DNA of 64,000 nt from an uncultured Prevotella sp. (GCA_902495455.1 CABUXJ010000010.1:19862-83861), one strand, 5' to 3'. Positions 34,312-43,629 are shown, numbered from the stretch's first letter. Notes: a model not told the origin generated them from the sequence alone. Program-made: numbers and translations.

Positions 34312-34836
34312 TTTACAAAATCATGTTCGGGAAAATGCTTGAAGTTTTGCGTTTTCATGACCAATAAGGGCCTTAAAGGACACAAAAGCCCCCTTCGGCT
34401 CCCCCAAGAAGGAGAGACCTGCGGCTTCAAACAACCCTTTAAGGCCCTTACGGCTTTTCATTTTTGCAAAACTTCGCGAGTTTTTGATTGCTATTTTGGG
34501 GTCAAAAAGTGTCCGGCGTCGAACAATAAGGGCCCCGCGGGGTTGCAACGAGCACGCCGTCATGTTGCAACGGCGGCCCCGTTAGGATGCAATAGCAGCC
34601 CCGTTGCAGAGCAATAAGGCCGCCGCGGGGGCCCCACCCGACCCTCCCCAAGGGGAGGGAGGACCTTACTGATTGTAAATGGTTGTAGAACAACGCTTTG
34701 CAAAAACGGTGGTTCCACCGCAAAAAAATAGCGACAAAAATGCCCTTCGTGAGATTTGAAAATTTGGGAGCGTGGCGGGAATTTTTTCAAAAGTGCCCCC
34801 GGATTTTGCGGTTAAATTCCGAATTAATTTGACAAG
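34312..34836 (+). repeat. Composite ~520-bp interspersed repeat, copy C
   Basis: It has the same part order as copies A and B, with local differences: the first hairpin is CGGCTCCCCCAAGAAGGAG, so its stem is imperfect, and the core reads CGAACAATAAGGGCCCCGCG. It ends with GAGATTTGAAAATTTGGGAG and TCCGAATTAATTTGACAA. Copies A and C continue alike for another ~80 bp up to a GGGGCCCCACCCCG hairpin (34880-34915). Confidence 0.92.
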
Positions 34837-34879
34837 GGATGTTTATTTTAAACGCAAAGGACGCAAAGACGCAAAAAGG

Positions 34880-35090
34880 GGGCCCCACCCCGACCCTCCC
34901 CAAGGGGAGGGTGCCTACGAGATGAAGAACGAAAGCCCTTACATATAACATATATAACCAGCGAGTAACATATATAACCAGCGAGACAAGGAGGCTGTCG
35001 TGACGGGTCGCAACCATACGATGGGATGTGTACACGGGCTTGGACATATCCGGCTCCCTCCCTTCGGGAGGGTTGGGGTGGGTGTTAGGT
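34880..35090. repeat. GC hairpin, TATATAACCAGCGAG duplicate and CCACCCC half element
   Basis: GGGGCCCCACCCCGACCCTC with CCCCAAGGGGAGGG lies at about 34880-34915. The 21-nt unit containing AACATATATAACCAGCGAG occurs twice in tandem at about 34946-34985. CTCCCTCCCTTCGGGAGGGT with TGGGGTGGGTG lies at about 35051-35085. No gene was seen between 34158 and 35128. Confidence 0.75.
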
Positions 35091-35128
35091 GGGTTGGGGT
35101 GGGTATCAGGTGGGTTGTGGGCCGTTTT

Positions 35129-36466
35129 TCATACCATATACTCCACAACGAGCCATCCATTGTATATCCACAGATAGACGGCCAGCGCGAGCAGGAGGCT
35201 ACAGAGGCCTTTGCGGACATTGCCGGAGGTCGCCTTGAGCAGACAGCCGATGGCTATCGGGACGAAAAACATCCAGTGGAGCGTCATGATGTAGACTTCG
35301 AGAATGGCGAAGCCAAGAACAAGATGGAGCATGATGTCAATCGAGAACCACGCCAGACAGAGGTGTATCAGACGGTCATGGCGACCCGCCACGATGCCGA
35401 GCAGGAAGAGCAGCATCAACAGGAGCGGGACGGCATATTGGAACGTATACCGGTAGGAAACATAGTTGGGCCGCGTCTCGTTGGTGTCCTGCAGGAGATA
35501 GTCGCAGTGCAGCATGGCCGCCTCGCCGAAAAGATTTTCCACAGTAGCCCTCACGCGCGATGTCGACTTGTCCGTCCACTCAAAATAAGGGCTGTCCACG
35601 AGCTTGTCGCCGCCGTGGGTCTTGCGCCATTCCAGACTCTTTTTCCGTTCGGCGGCAAACTTCGGGTCGGTCTTCATCCGTTGTTCCATCCGCAATTCGT
35701 TCGCCCGGTCCTCCGGCAACTGTATGGCATAGTGCTGCCAAAGATACGCTCCAAGCAGCAGGACGGCCGGCAGGACAGCCGCCGTCAGCAGATAGCGCCA
35801 CTCCCAAAACTTCCGGCGGGCGCAGAAGAGGGCGGCCAGCATCGTCTTGCAACCGTTGGTCAGGGTCACGCCCGTGGTCAGCAGAAAGAGCAGGGCGGTC
35901 CGCCAGCGGCTCATCGGGCTCCCGCGACGCAGCGCACGGCCGGCGGCATAGAGCGTGAGAAGAAGGAGGAAGTGGGACAGTCCGTAGTGGTCGGGAACAA
36001 AAGAGCCGACCATGACGTGGGCGAAAGAATAGTAGAGCAGCGTCAGCAGCAGCGCTTCCCAACGGCCGACACCGACCAGTTCGCGCAGGATGCGGTGGAT
36101 GAGGACGACCGAACCGACACCGCAGACGACCAGCACGGCCGCAACGATATAGATGGCGAGGTTCATCCCCGTGTAGTCCATCTGCCAGACGTTCAGCAGA
36201 TACAGCGGATACATCAGCACGGAGAGCAGCGGATGGCGGTAGAGGGGATAGTAGATCTTCCAGTTGGACAGCGTCACGTAGGTCAGGTCGTCATATCCCG
36301 ACACGGTGTAATAACGGGTGAACATGCCCCAATAGCCGATGTTGCCGCCACGGGTGAAAAGCTCATGATGGTAGGCGACCATGAGCGCGTTGAGCGCCAC
36401 CATGAGAACAAAAGCCAACGGAATGAGCCAACGCTCATCGCGGCGTATCTTCAGAATTGACATCAT
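35129..36466 (-). CDS. Polytopic inner-membrane protein of unknown function
   Basis: The protein has 445 residues and about ten hydrophobic segments: LIPLAFVLMVALNALMVAY near the start, AIYIVAAVLVVCGVGSVVLI, LLFLLTTGVTLTNG, YLLTAAVLPAVLLLGAYLW, and the last, LCSLLLALAVYLWIYNGWLVV. Loops contain YYTVSGYDDLTYVTLSNWKIYYPLYRHPLL and a charged region with RMEQRMKTDPKFAAERKKSLEW. The pattern (YDD in an early loop, paired Arg-His) recalls GT-C or DUF-type membrane glycan enzymes, but I do not recognise a family. It is divergent from the S8 protease gene and convergent with the licD operon. Confidence 0.75.
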   Translation of the reverse strand: MMSILKIRRDERWLIPLAFVLMVALNALMVAYHHELFTRGGNIGYWGMFTRYYTVSGYDDLTYVTLSNWKIYYPLYRHPLLSVLMYPLYLLNVWQMDYTGMNLAIYIVAAVLVVCGVGSVVLIHRILRELVGVGRWEALLLTLLYYSFAHVMVGSFVPDHYGLSHFLLLLTLYAAGRALRRGSPMSRWRTALLFLLTTGVTLTNGCKTMLAALFCARRKFWEWRYLLTAAVLPAVLLLGAYLWQHYAIQLPEDRANELRMEQRMKTDPKFAAERKKSLEWRKTHGGDKLVDSPYFEWTDKSTSRVRATVENLFGEAAMLHCDYLLQDTNETRPNYVSYRYTFQYAVPLLLMLLFLLGIVAGRHDRLIHLCLAWFSIDIMLHLVLGFAILEVYIMTLHWMFFVPIAIGCLLKATSGNVRKGLCSLLLALAVYLWIYNGWLVVEYMV

Positions 36467-36632
36467 ATACAGATACGGTTATATAATATGCGCTGCAAAG
36501 TTAATAAAAAATTGTCAGAAAAATCTTTTCAGGCCCTTTCCGCTGCTCCCCGCCCCTCTTTTGGAGCCTCTTTTATCGCCGCCGCGGTCAAATTATCGCC
36601 GGCGATTGCTATCCCTTTTTCCGCATTTTTCG

Positions 36633-36640
36633 TATCTTTG
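36633..36640 (+). promoter_or_regulatory. Probable -7 box of the S8 protease gene
   Basis: TATCTTTG lies 25 nt before ATG 36666. The longer open frame starting at 36381 runs through it and is rejected. No good TTTG is at the -33 distance. Confidence 0.55.
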
Positions 36641-36665
36641 CACCATCAACAACCCATCGACAACA

Positions 36666-38117
36666 ATGAACCGACTCATCTGTCTGATCGCCATCCTGGC
36701 CGGCCTGTGGCTTCAGGCGGCAGGCGTCACGACCGACGACTACTCCAAAGCGCCCAAAGAGAAGTATAAGGGCAGCCACAGATATATCTATCGCCTCACG
36801 CTGAGAGACAAGAGCGGGACGCCGTACAGTCTGTCACGGCCGCAGGAGTTTCTCTCCGCAAAGGCGCTGGAGCGCCGTCGCCGGCAAAATCTGGCCGTCG
36901 ACTCCACCGACCTGCCCGTCAGCAGAGAGTATGTCGACATGATCCGCAGGCAGAATGTGCGCGTGGCGGGCGTCAGCCGGTGGCACAACACCGTGCTCGT
37001 GGCCACGGACGACACTGCCGACATCCGCCCCGTGATGGACCTCGGGTGTGTGACGGCATGCCGAAAGGTGTGGCAGGCGCCCGATTCGGTCGCCACACCG
37101 ATGCATTACGGAGAGATACACGACACGTTCCGGAGCTGGGACACGCTGCGGGACGAACGCTACGGCGTCGCCGAAGAGCACATACGCCAATGCGGCGGCC
37201 ACGCTCTCCACGACGCAGGCTACCGCGGACGGGGCATGACCATAGCCGTGTTGGACGGCGGATTCATGAACACAGACCGCATACCGGCTCTCGCCGCCAT
37301 CGACATCCGCGGGCTGCGGGACTTCGTCTACCCGCACTCGAAAAAACGGGCTCGCGACATCGACCACGGTACCAAGGTGCTCTCGGTCATGGGAACCGCC
37401 GTGCCACACGTCTTTGTCGGCACCGCTCCGGAGGCCTCCTACTGGCTCCTGCGATGCGAAGACCCGCGGACGGAACAGCCGGTGGAAGAAGACTACTGGA
37501 CGATGGCGGCCGAATTTGCCGATTCCGTCGGCGTCGACATCATCAACAGCAGCCTCGGATACTACAGTTTCGACGGCCACCGGGGCGACTATGCCTACCG
37601 CGACATGGACGGACGGACAGCCTTCATCTCACAATCGGCATCCATGCTGGCCGACAAGGGCATCATACTCGTCAACAGCGCAGGCAACAGCGGCATGGGC
37701 TCCTGGAAGAAAATAACCTTTCCGGCCGACGCCGACGACATACTGACCGTGGGCGCACTGAACACGACGATGGACAACGCACCGTTCAGCGGCGTCGGAC
37801 CGACACAGGACGGGCGCGTCAAACCGGACCTCATGGCGCCCGGCAGCCCCACCAACGTCATCTCCGGACGCGGCACAATCACCCAGAGCATGGGCACATC
37901 GTTTGCCGCTCCCGTCGTCTGCGGGCTGGTCGCGTGTCTCTGGCAGGCCCGACCCGACCTGACGGCAAAGGAGATCATCCGTCTCGTCCGCTCCTGCGGA
38001 GACCGCTACGACTGTCCGGACAACATCTTCGGATACGGCCGGCCGGACTTCGGCAAGGCAATGGAGGCCCCCTCCGGCTTCCACAAAGGGGAAGAGAACG
38101 GTCCGTACACCTTATAA
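36666..38117 (+). CDS. Secreted S8 (subtilisin-like) serine protease
   Basis: This 483-residue exported protease has a signal peptide MNRLICLIAILAGLWLQAAG. A propeptide-like region follows (SRPQEFLSAKALERRRRQNLAVDSTDLPVSREYVD, as in Bacteroidota S8 proteins). The catalytic triad is visible: Asp in TIAVLDGGFMNTD, His in DIDHGTKVLSVMG and Ser in MGTSFAAPVVCG. The oxyanion Asn is in LVNSAGNSGMG. There is no recognisable T9SS sorting domain. Instead the last ~15 residues (EAPSGFHKGEENGPYTL) are encoded by DNA resembling the first hairpin of the composite repeat. xseA follows 50 nt downstream. Confidence 0.93.
   Translation: MNRLICLIAILAGLWLQAAGVTTDDYSKAPKEKYKGSHRYIYRLTLRDKSGTPYSLSRPQEFLSAKALERRRRQNLAVDSTDLPVSREYVDMIRRQNVRVAGVSRWHNTVLVATDDTADIRPVMDLGCVTACRKVWQAPDSVATPMHYGEIHDTFRSWDTLRDERYGVAEEHIRQCGGHALHDAGYRGRGMTIAVLDGGFMNTDRIPALAAIDIRGLRDFVYPHSKKRARDIDHGTKVLSVMGTAVPHVFVGTAPEASYWLLRCEDPRTEQPVEEDYWTMAAEFADSVGVDIINSSLGYYSFDGHRGDYAYRDMDGRTAFISQSASMLADKGIILVNSAGNSGMGSWKKITFPADADDILTVGALNTTMDNAPFSGVGPTQDGRVKPDLMAPGSPTNVISGRGTITQSMGTSFAAPVVCGLVACLWQARPDLTAKEIIRLVRSCGDRYDCPDNIFGYGRPDFGKAMEAPSGFHKGEENGPYTL
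38069..38102. repeat. Decayed repeat hairpin at the 3' end of the S8 protease gene
   Basis: GAGGCCCCCTCCGGCTTCCA is followed by CAAAGGGGAAGAGA. This matches GGCCCCCTCCGGCTCCCCCA with AGGGGGAGAGA of composite copies A and B at most positions. It is read in the protease frame and supplies the last residues before the stop. Confidence 0.6.
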
Positions 38118-38167
38118 TATATATATTAATAGCACTGACACCTACCATCTGACATCTACCATCCATC

Positions 38168-39427
38168 ATGGAAAAGCCCCTCTCACTACTCGAACTCAAC
38201 ACTCTCGTGCGCCGCACGATCGAGCGAAGCATGCCCGAACGCTTTTGGGTAGAGGCCGAACTGGCCGAAGCGAGGGAGCGCAACGGCCACTGCTACATGG
38301 AACTGGTACAGAAGGAGCCGTCCTCCAACATTCCCGTGGCACGCGCCTCGGCCAAATGCTGGAGGCAGACGTGGATGCTGTTGCGCCCCCACTTCGAACG
38401 AACCACCGGCCGGATGTTTCAGGCCGGACTGAAAGTGAAGCTGCAAGTGTACGCCCAGTTTCATGAGACCTACGGCTTCTCGTGGATCATAACCGACGTC
38501 GACCCCTACTTCACGATAGGCGACATGGCCCGGCGCAGGCAGGAAATAATCAACCGGTTGAAGGCCGAAGGAGTGTTTGACCTCAATCGCGAACTGCCAT
38601 TCCCGATGTTCCCGCAGCGCATCGCGGTCATCTCGAGCGAGACGGCGGCAGGCTACGGCGACTTCTGCAACCAGCTGGCAGACAACGAATACGGCTTCAG
38701 CTTCACCACACGACTCTTTCCCGCCATCATGCAAGGCGAGCAAGTGGAGCCGAGCGTGATAGCCGCGCTGAACCGGATAAACCTCTGCTGCGACGATTTC
38801 GACTGCGTGGTGATCATACGCGGAGGCGGCGCCACGGCCGACATGGCGGGTTTTGACACGCTGCTGCTTGCCGAGAACGTCGCCAACTTCCCCTTGCCGG
38901 TCATCACCGGCATCGGCCACGACCGCGACGAGTCCGTCCTCGACATGGTCGCCAACACCCGGGTGAAGACCCCGACGGCTGCCGCCGCACTGCTGATAAG
39001 CCGTCTCAAGGCCACAGCCGACCGCATCTCGGACTGCCGCGAGCGCATGGTTGCTGCCGTTCGCCGCCGGATGGAGACCGAACGGATGCGCCTCGGCCGT
39101 CTCGCGGAACACATCCCGGCCCTCTTTTCGGTGGTCAAGACACGCCACGAGGCGCGCCTCGACATCCTGCAGCGCCGCCTCACGGCCGCCACGACAGCCC
39201 GTCTGACCTCCGAGCAGCACCGCATCGCCATGCTTTCGCAGCGTGTCAAAGCCCTCGACCCCGCCCTTCTGCTCCGCCGCGGCTACAGCATAACGCTCCA
39301 CAACGGCCGCGCCGTCCGTTCGGCCGATGACCTCCGGACAGGCGACGAGCTTGTCACGAGACTTGCCCGGGGCACAATCCGATCGACCGTCGCGGCGCCA
39401 GAAGACGACAATCGGGCCTCCATATAA
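38168..39427 (+). CDS. xseA: Exodeoxyribonuclease VII large subunit
   Basis: This is the large subunit of the single-strand-specific exonuclease VII, used in repair and recombination. The 419-residue protein has an N-terminal OB-fold (LSLLELNTLVRRTIERSMPERFWVEAELAEAR, NGHCYMELVQKE). The catalytic core carries LPFPMFPQRIAVISSETAAGYGDFCNQL, DCVVIIRGGGATADMAGFD and PLPVITGIGHDRDESVLDMVANTRVKTPTAAAALL. A coiled-coil C-terminal half follows. xseB is 76 nt downstream, as expected for the two-subunit enzyme. Confidence 0.96.
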   Translation: MEKPLSLLELNTLVRRTIERSMPERFWVEAELAEARERNGHCYMELVQKEPSSNIPVARASAKCWRQTWMLLRPHFERTTGRMFQAGLKVKLQVYAQFHETYGFSWIITDVDPYFTIGDMARRRQEIINRLKAEGVFDLNRELPFPMFPQRIAVISSETAAGYGDFCNQLADNEYGFSFTTRLFPAIMQGEQVEPSVIAALNRINLCCDDFDCVVIIRGGGATADMAGFDTLLLAENVANFPLPVITGIGHDRDESVLDMVANTRVKTPTAAAALLISRLKATADRISDCRERMVAAVRRRMETERMRLGRLAEHIPALFSVVKTRHEARLDILQRRLTAATTARLTSEQHRIAMLSQRVKALDPALLLRRGYSITLHNGRAVRSADDLRTGDELVTRLARGTIRSTVAAPEDDNRASI

Positions 39428-39503
39428 CCATCGGTCCATCCTCCCATCCCATTATTCCCATCATCCCCATCCCTCCCATAATTCCCATTAATCCCATCAT
39501 CCC

Positions 39504-39695
39504 ATGAAGAAATCCCTCAAATACGAAGACGCCGTCCGTGAACTGGAACAGATCGTCCGCCGAATGGAAAACAACGAGCTCGACATCGACACTCTCGGAG
39601 AGCAGCTCAAGACCGCCCAGGAACTCATCCGGCACTGCAACGACAAGCTGACCAAGACCGACAACGACATCAAGAAGATCCTCGCCGGCGAATGA
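39504..39695 (+). CDS. xseB: Exodeoxyribonuclease VII small subunit
   Basis: This is the small subunit that wraps the XseA coiled coil. The 63-residue helical protein contains KYEDAVRELEQIVRRMENNELDIDTLGEQLKTAQELIRHCNDKL, the XseB pattern. It ends with a short Lys/Asp-rich tail. It directly follows xseA. The 39430-39500 leader contains CATCCCATC-like simple repeats. Confidence 0.96.
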   Translation: MKKSLKYEDAVRELEQIVRRMENNELDIDTLGEQLKTAQELIRHCNDKLTKTDNDIKKILAGE

Positions 39696-39863
39696 CCGCG
39701 GCCCTGTCTGTCAGCGACAGCCACGCCTCCAACCCGCGACAACCGCTCCGTAGCCCCGCGACAACCGTTCCGTCCATCCACGGATGCGGCTCCACCTACC
39801 CGCGCCTACCCCGCCGAAGAGTTGTCAATCGCACTCCGCACACGCCACTTTCCACCGAAAAAG

Positions 39864-39894
39864 TTTGTCAAAAAAGATTTTTTCGGTATATTTG
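39864..39894 (+). promoter_or_regulatory. Promoter of the cytochrome bd operon
   Basis: TTTG at 39864-39867, 19 nt, then TATATTTG at 39887-39894. It lies 43 nt before the DUF4492 start codon and is a perfect consensus match. Confidence 0.8.
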
Positions 39895-39936
39895 CACAAT
39901 CTAATGAGCATGTGACACCAACCTGCTGACAACGAC

Positions 39937-40176
39937 ATGGACAAGCTCCGAAGCATCCTGCACCGGACATACGACCTGTATGCCGACGGCTTCCGCCAGA
40001 TGACCATAGGGCGGACGCTGTGGGCTGTCATCCTCATCAAGCTCTTCATAATCTTCGCCGTGCTGAAGATTTTCTTTTTCCCGGACTTCATCAAGACCAA
40101 TGCGACTGACGGCCAAGAGGCCGATTTCGTCGCGACAGAGATGCTCGGGCGCGATGCGTCCGGGGCTCCCGAATAG
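39937..40176 (+). CDS. DUF4492 small membrane protein
   Basis: This 79-residue protein has one membrane helix (LWAVILIKLFIIFAVLKIFFFP, residues ~28-49) after an amphipathic start, MDKLRSILHRTYDLYADGFRQMTIG. DUF4492 proteins are found upstream of cydAB in Bacteroidota and Campylobacterota and may be a small cytochrome bd subunit or assembly factor, comparable in position to CydX. It is the first gene of the DUF4492-cydA-cydB operon, with a consensus promoter. The role is inferred from context only. Confidence 0.88.
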   Translation: MDKLRSILHRTYDLYADGFRQMTIGRTLWAVILIKLFIIFAVLKIFFFPDFIKTNATDGQEADFVATEMLGRDASGAPE

Positions 40177-40233
40177 TGGTTTGAGGTCAGTCATAATCCA
40201 ATCTCCTGCCGACAACAACAAATCAAAACCAAT

Positions 40234-41925
40234 ATGACAAACATCTTGTTAAACATCGACGCAGCAGCCATCGACTGGGCAAGGGCCCAATTCGCCCTCA
40301 CCGCCATCTACCACTGGCTGTTCGTGCCGCTCACGCTGGGCCTCGCGCTCATCATGGGCATCATCGAGACCATCTATTGGCGCACGCGCAAGGCCTTCTG
40401 GCGTGACGCCGCCAAGTTCTGGCAAAAGCTCTTCGGCATCAATTTCGCGATGGGCGTAGCCACGGGCATCATCCTCGAATTTGAGTTCGGCACCAACTGG
40501 AGCAACTACTCATGGTTCGTGGGCGACATCTTCGGCGCTCCGCTGGCCGTGGAAGGCATCATCGCCTTCTTCATGGAGTCCACGTTTGTGGCCGTGATGT
40601 TCTTCGGCTGGAAGAAAGTGTCGGCCGGATTCCACCTCACCGCCACGTGGCTGACCGGTCTCGGGGCCACATTCTCGGCCTGGTGGATACTCGTGGCCAA
40701 CGCCTGGATGCAGAATCCGGTCGGATGCCGGTTCAATCCCGACACCATGCGCAACGAGATGACATCGTTCCTCGACGTCGCGCTGTCCCCCGTGGCCGTC
40801 GACAAGTTCTGCCATACCGTCACCTCGGCATGGATCATCGGCGCAATCTTTGTCGTCGCCGTCAGCTGCTACTACCTGCTGCGCGGCCGCGAGAAGAAGC
40901 TGGCCGTCGAAAGCATCAAGGTCGGAGGCATCGTCGGACTCATCGCCTCGCTGCTCGCCGTACACACCGGCGACGGCTCGGCCTATCAGGTGGCACAGGT
41001 CCAGCCCATGAAACTGGCCGCTATGGAGGCCCTCTATGACGGCGGCGAAGCCCAGGGACTCACCGTCATCGCCGCCGTCAATCCCTTCCGTCAGCCCGAC
41101 TACAAGGCCGGCGGCGACCCGCCCCTGCGCATCGCCATCCCCTACGGCCTCTCCTTCCTCGCCACACGCGACATCAACGGCTACGTCCCGGGCATCAACG
41201 ACATCATGCGCGGCGGATATATGCTGGAGAACAACACCCGCGAGATATCTATGGATGAAAAAGTGCACCGCGGTCAACTGGCCATCCTGGCTCTCAAGGA
41301 GTACCGCGAACTGAAAGCCAAGGGCCGCAACGCCCTCCTCTCCTCGGACAAACGTCCCGACATCGACCCCGCTACGGGACTGACCATAGCCGAGGCCAAC
41401 CGCATGCGGGTGCTCGAATACGGCATCAACCAGAACATGCGCTACTTCGGCTACGGCTATATCACCAAGCAGTCGCAGCTCGTCCCCTACATCCCCCTGT
41501 GCTTCTACGCCTTCCGCGCGATGGTCGGACTGGGCGCGCTGTTCATCCTCTTCTTTGCCGTCGTGGTCTTCTTCGCCTTCCGTCGTGACATCACCCGTCC
41601 GCGCTGGCTCCACCGCGCCGCCATCGTCATGCTGCCACTGGGCTACATCGCCAGTGAGGCCGGCTGGCTCGTGGCCGAGTTCGGCCGCCAGCCGTGGGCC
41701 ATCCAGGACATGATGCCCACATGGGTCGGCGTGAGCGCCATCGGTAGCGGCAGCGTCGCCACCACGTTCTTTGTCTTCCTCGCCCTCTTCACCGCACTCC
41801 TGGCCGTGGAGATCAGCATCATGGTCCGCGAGATCAAGAAAGGCGGCAAGGAGTCCGCCACGGCAGCCGCCACGCAGTCCGTCGAAGACGGGCAGAGACC
41901 GGAATCAACAACCCAACAAAAATAA
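40234..41925 (+). CDS. cydA: Cytochrome bd quinol oxidase subunit I
   Basis: This is the heme-carrying subunit of the high-affinity bd oxidase, which reduces O2 with menaquinol and protects anaerobes from oxygen. The 563-residue protein has the heme ligand His27 in QFALTAIYHWLFVPLTLG. Acidic residues of the proton path are in FGAPLAVEGIIAFFMESTFVAVM, and the heme b558 His is in VDKFCHTVTSAWIIG. A Q-loop region follows (AIPYGLSFLATRDINGYVPG). It ends with a periplasm/cytosol tail rich in Thr and Gln. It is followed after 15 nt by cydB. Confidence 0.97.
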   Translation: MTNILLNIDAAAIDWARAQFALTAIYHWLFVPLTLGLALIMGIIETIYWRTRKAFWRDAAKFWQKLFGINFAMGVATGIILEFEFGTNWSNYSWFVGDIFGAPLAVEGIIAFFMESTFVAVMFFGWKKVSAGFHLTATWLTGLGATFSAWWILVANAWMQNPVGCRFNPDTMRNEMTSFLDVALSPVAVDKFCHTVTSAWIIGAIFVVAVSCYYLLRGREKKLAVESIKVGGIVGLIASLLAVHTGDGSAYQVAQVQPMKLAAMEALYDGGEAQGLTVIAAVNPFRQPDYKAGGDPPLRIAIPYGLSFLATRDINGYVPGINDIMRGGYMLENNTREISMDEKVHRGQLAILALKEYRELKAKGRNALLSSDKRPDIDPATGLTIAEANRMRVLEYGINQNMRYFGYGYITKQSQLVPYIPLCFYAFRAMVGLGALFILFFAVVVFFAFRRDITRPRWLHRAAIVMLPLGYIASEAGWLVAEFGRQPWAIQDMMPTWVGVSAIGSGSVATTFFVFLALFTALLAVEISIMVREIKKGGKESATAAATQSVEDGQRPESTTQQK

Positions 41926-41940
41926 AACAATCAAGTCATC

Positions 41941-43083
41941 ATGACATACGCATTTCTTCAACACTACTGGTGGTTCCTCGTATCGCTGCTGGGAGCCCTG
42001 CTCGTCTTCCTGCTCTTCGTCCAGGGAGGCAACTCGCTGCTGCTGTCCATCGGCCGCACCCCCGAAGAGCGCCGTCTGCTGGTCAACTCCACCGGCCGCA
42101 AATGGGAGTTCACGTTCACCACGCTCGTCACCTTCGGCGGAGCCTTCTTCGCATCGTTCCCGCTGTTCTACAGCACCAGTTTCGGCGGAGCCTACTGGCT
42201 GTGGATGATCATCCTCTTCACCTTTGTGGCCCAGGCCGTGAGCTATGAGTTCCAAAACAAACTGGGCAATCTCGTCGGCCCGCGCACCTTCCAGTGGTGT
42301 CTCGTCGTCAACGGCATTGTCGGCCCGCTGCTGCTCGGCGGGGCCGTGGCCACATTCTTCGACGGCAGCAATTTCATCGTCAGCCGTGACAATCTCGTCG
42401 GCGGTGTCCAGCCCATCATCAGCCATTGGGCCAACGCCTCCCACGGTTTGGACGCCCTGCTCGACCCGTGGAACCTCATCTTCGGCTTCGCCGTCTTCTT
42501 CCTCGCCCGCTGTCTCGGCCTGCTCTACTTCATCAACAACATCGGCGACGAGACCATCCGCAGCCGCTGCAGCGTCCGGCTCATAGGCACATCCGTGCCC
42601 TTCGTCATACTGTTTGTGGCCTTCCTCGTGCGCACCCTGCTCAAGGACGGCTTTGCCGCAGACCCCGCCACAGGCCTCATCGTGATGAAACCGATGAAAT
42701 ATCTGCACAACCTCGTCGACATGTGGTATGTCGCCGTGACACTCCTCGCCGGCATCGCGCTCGTGCTCTACGGCATCATCCGCACCATCCTCAGCAAGAC
42801 CTACATCCGCGGCATCTGGCCGGCAGGCGTCGGCACGGTCCTGACCGTCCTGTCCCTGCTGCTCTCGGCCGGATGGAACTCGACAGCCTTCTATCCCTCG
42901 ACGGCCGACCTGCAGAGCTCGCTCACGATAGCCAACGCCTGCAGCAGCGAGTTTACGCTCCGCACGATGGCCGTCGTCAGCCTCTTCATCCCCTTCGTGC
43001 TCGCATACATCATCTACGCATGGCGCGCCATCGACAGCCGCGAGCTCACACGACAGGAGATCGAGAACGACGAAGCCTATTGA
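41941..43083 (+). CDS. cydB: Cytochrome bd quinol oxidase subunit II
   Basis: This is the second subunit of the bd oxidase. It has 380 residues with about nine membrane helices, starting YAFLQHYWWFLVSLLGALLVFLLFVQGGNSLL, which matches the usual N-terminus with its conserved WW and QGG. Other segments are FFASFPLFYSTSFGGAYWLWMIIL and DPWNLIFGFAVFFLARCLGLLYFINN. It ends with the cytosolic tail RAIDSRELTRQEIENDEAY. The composite repeat copy D starts 28 nt after the stop. Confidence 0.97.
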   Translation: MTYAFLQHYWWFLVSLLGALLVFLLFVQGGNSLLLSIGRTPEERRLLVNSTGRKWEFTFTTLVTFGGAFFASFPLFYSTSFGGAYWLWMIILFTFVAQAVSYEFQNKLGNLVGPRTFQWCLVVNGIVGPLLLGGAVATFFDGSNFIVSRDNLVGGVQPIISHWANASHGLDALLDPWNLIFGFAVFFLARCLGLLYFINNIGDETIRSRCSVRLIGTSVPFVILFVAFLVRTLLKDGFAADPATGLIVMKPMKYLHNLVDMWYVAVTLLAGIALVLYGIIRTILSKTYIRGIWPAGVGTVLTVLSLLLSAGWNSTAFYPSTADLQSSLTIANACSSEFTLRTMAVVSLFIPFVLAYIIYAWRAIDSRELTRQEIENDEAY

Positions 43084-43110
43084 TGCGGAACGCGACAAGC
43101 GCTTTTGTCC

Positions 43111-43629
43111 GTAAAATTCTGAATTTAAGCGCATTTTTTCGGGGCACTTTCTGAAATTTTCCCGCCGCGCTCTCAAATATTCAAATCTCACGAAGCTCAA
43201 AATCGGGCGGTTTTTCCGGTGGGAAAACCGCCCTTTCTATAAACCATTGTCATACAACCACTTACAATCGCACAGGTCTCCCTCCCCTTGGGGAGGGCGG
43301 GGTGGGACCCTCCCGTAAGGGCCTTATTGCTCTGCAACGGGGCTGCTATTGCTCTCTGGCGGCAGCCCCGTTGCAACATGACGGCGTGCTCGCCAGGATG
43401 CAATAATGGCCCCATTGCTCGCCGACGACCACTTTTTTGCCCTTTTCCGGCAACCAAAAACTCGCCGACTTTTGTGTTTCAGAAGAGCCGTAAGGCCCTT
43501 ACGGGGTTGTTTGAAGCCGCAGGTCTCTCCCCCTTGGGGGAGCCGGAGGGGGCCATCAGAAGTTTTAAGGCCCTTATTGCCCCCGAAAACGCAAATCTTC
43601 AAGCATTTTTCCGAACACGATTTTGTAAA
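43111..43629 (-). repeat. Composite ~520-bp interspersed repeat, copy D (reverse orientation)
   Basis: Read on the minus strand it starts TTTACAAAATC and shows the same parts as copies A-C in order. The first hairpin is perfect (CGGCTCCCCCAAGGGGGAG, GACCTGCGGCTTCAAAC). It also has the GCAACG patch with GAGCACGCCG, CCTCCCCAAGGGGAGG, and a terminal TTAAATTCAGAATTTTA. It follows the cydAB operon, with its GAATTT end nearest cydB. Confidence 0.92.

Noticed and set aside
35000..36460. 486-codon plus-strand frame
   Set aside because: It is opposite a hydrophobic, membrane-protein-like frame, and its product is His/Arg/Gln-rich as expected for an antisense translation.
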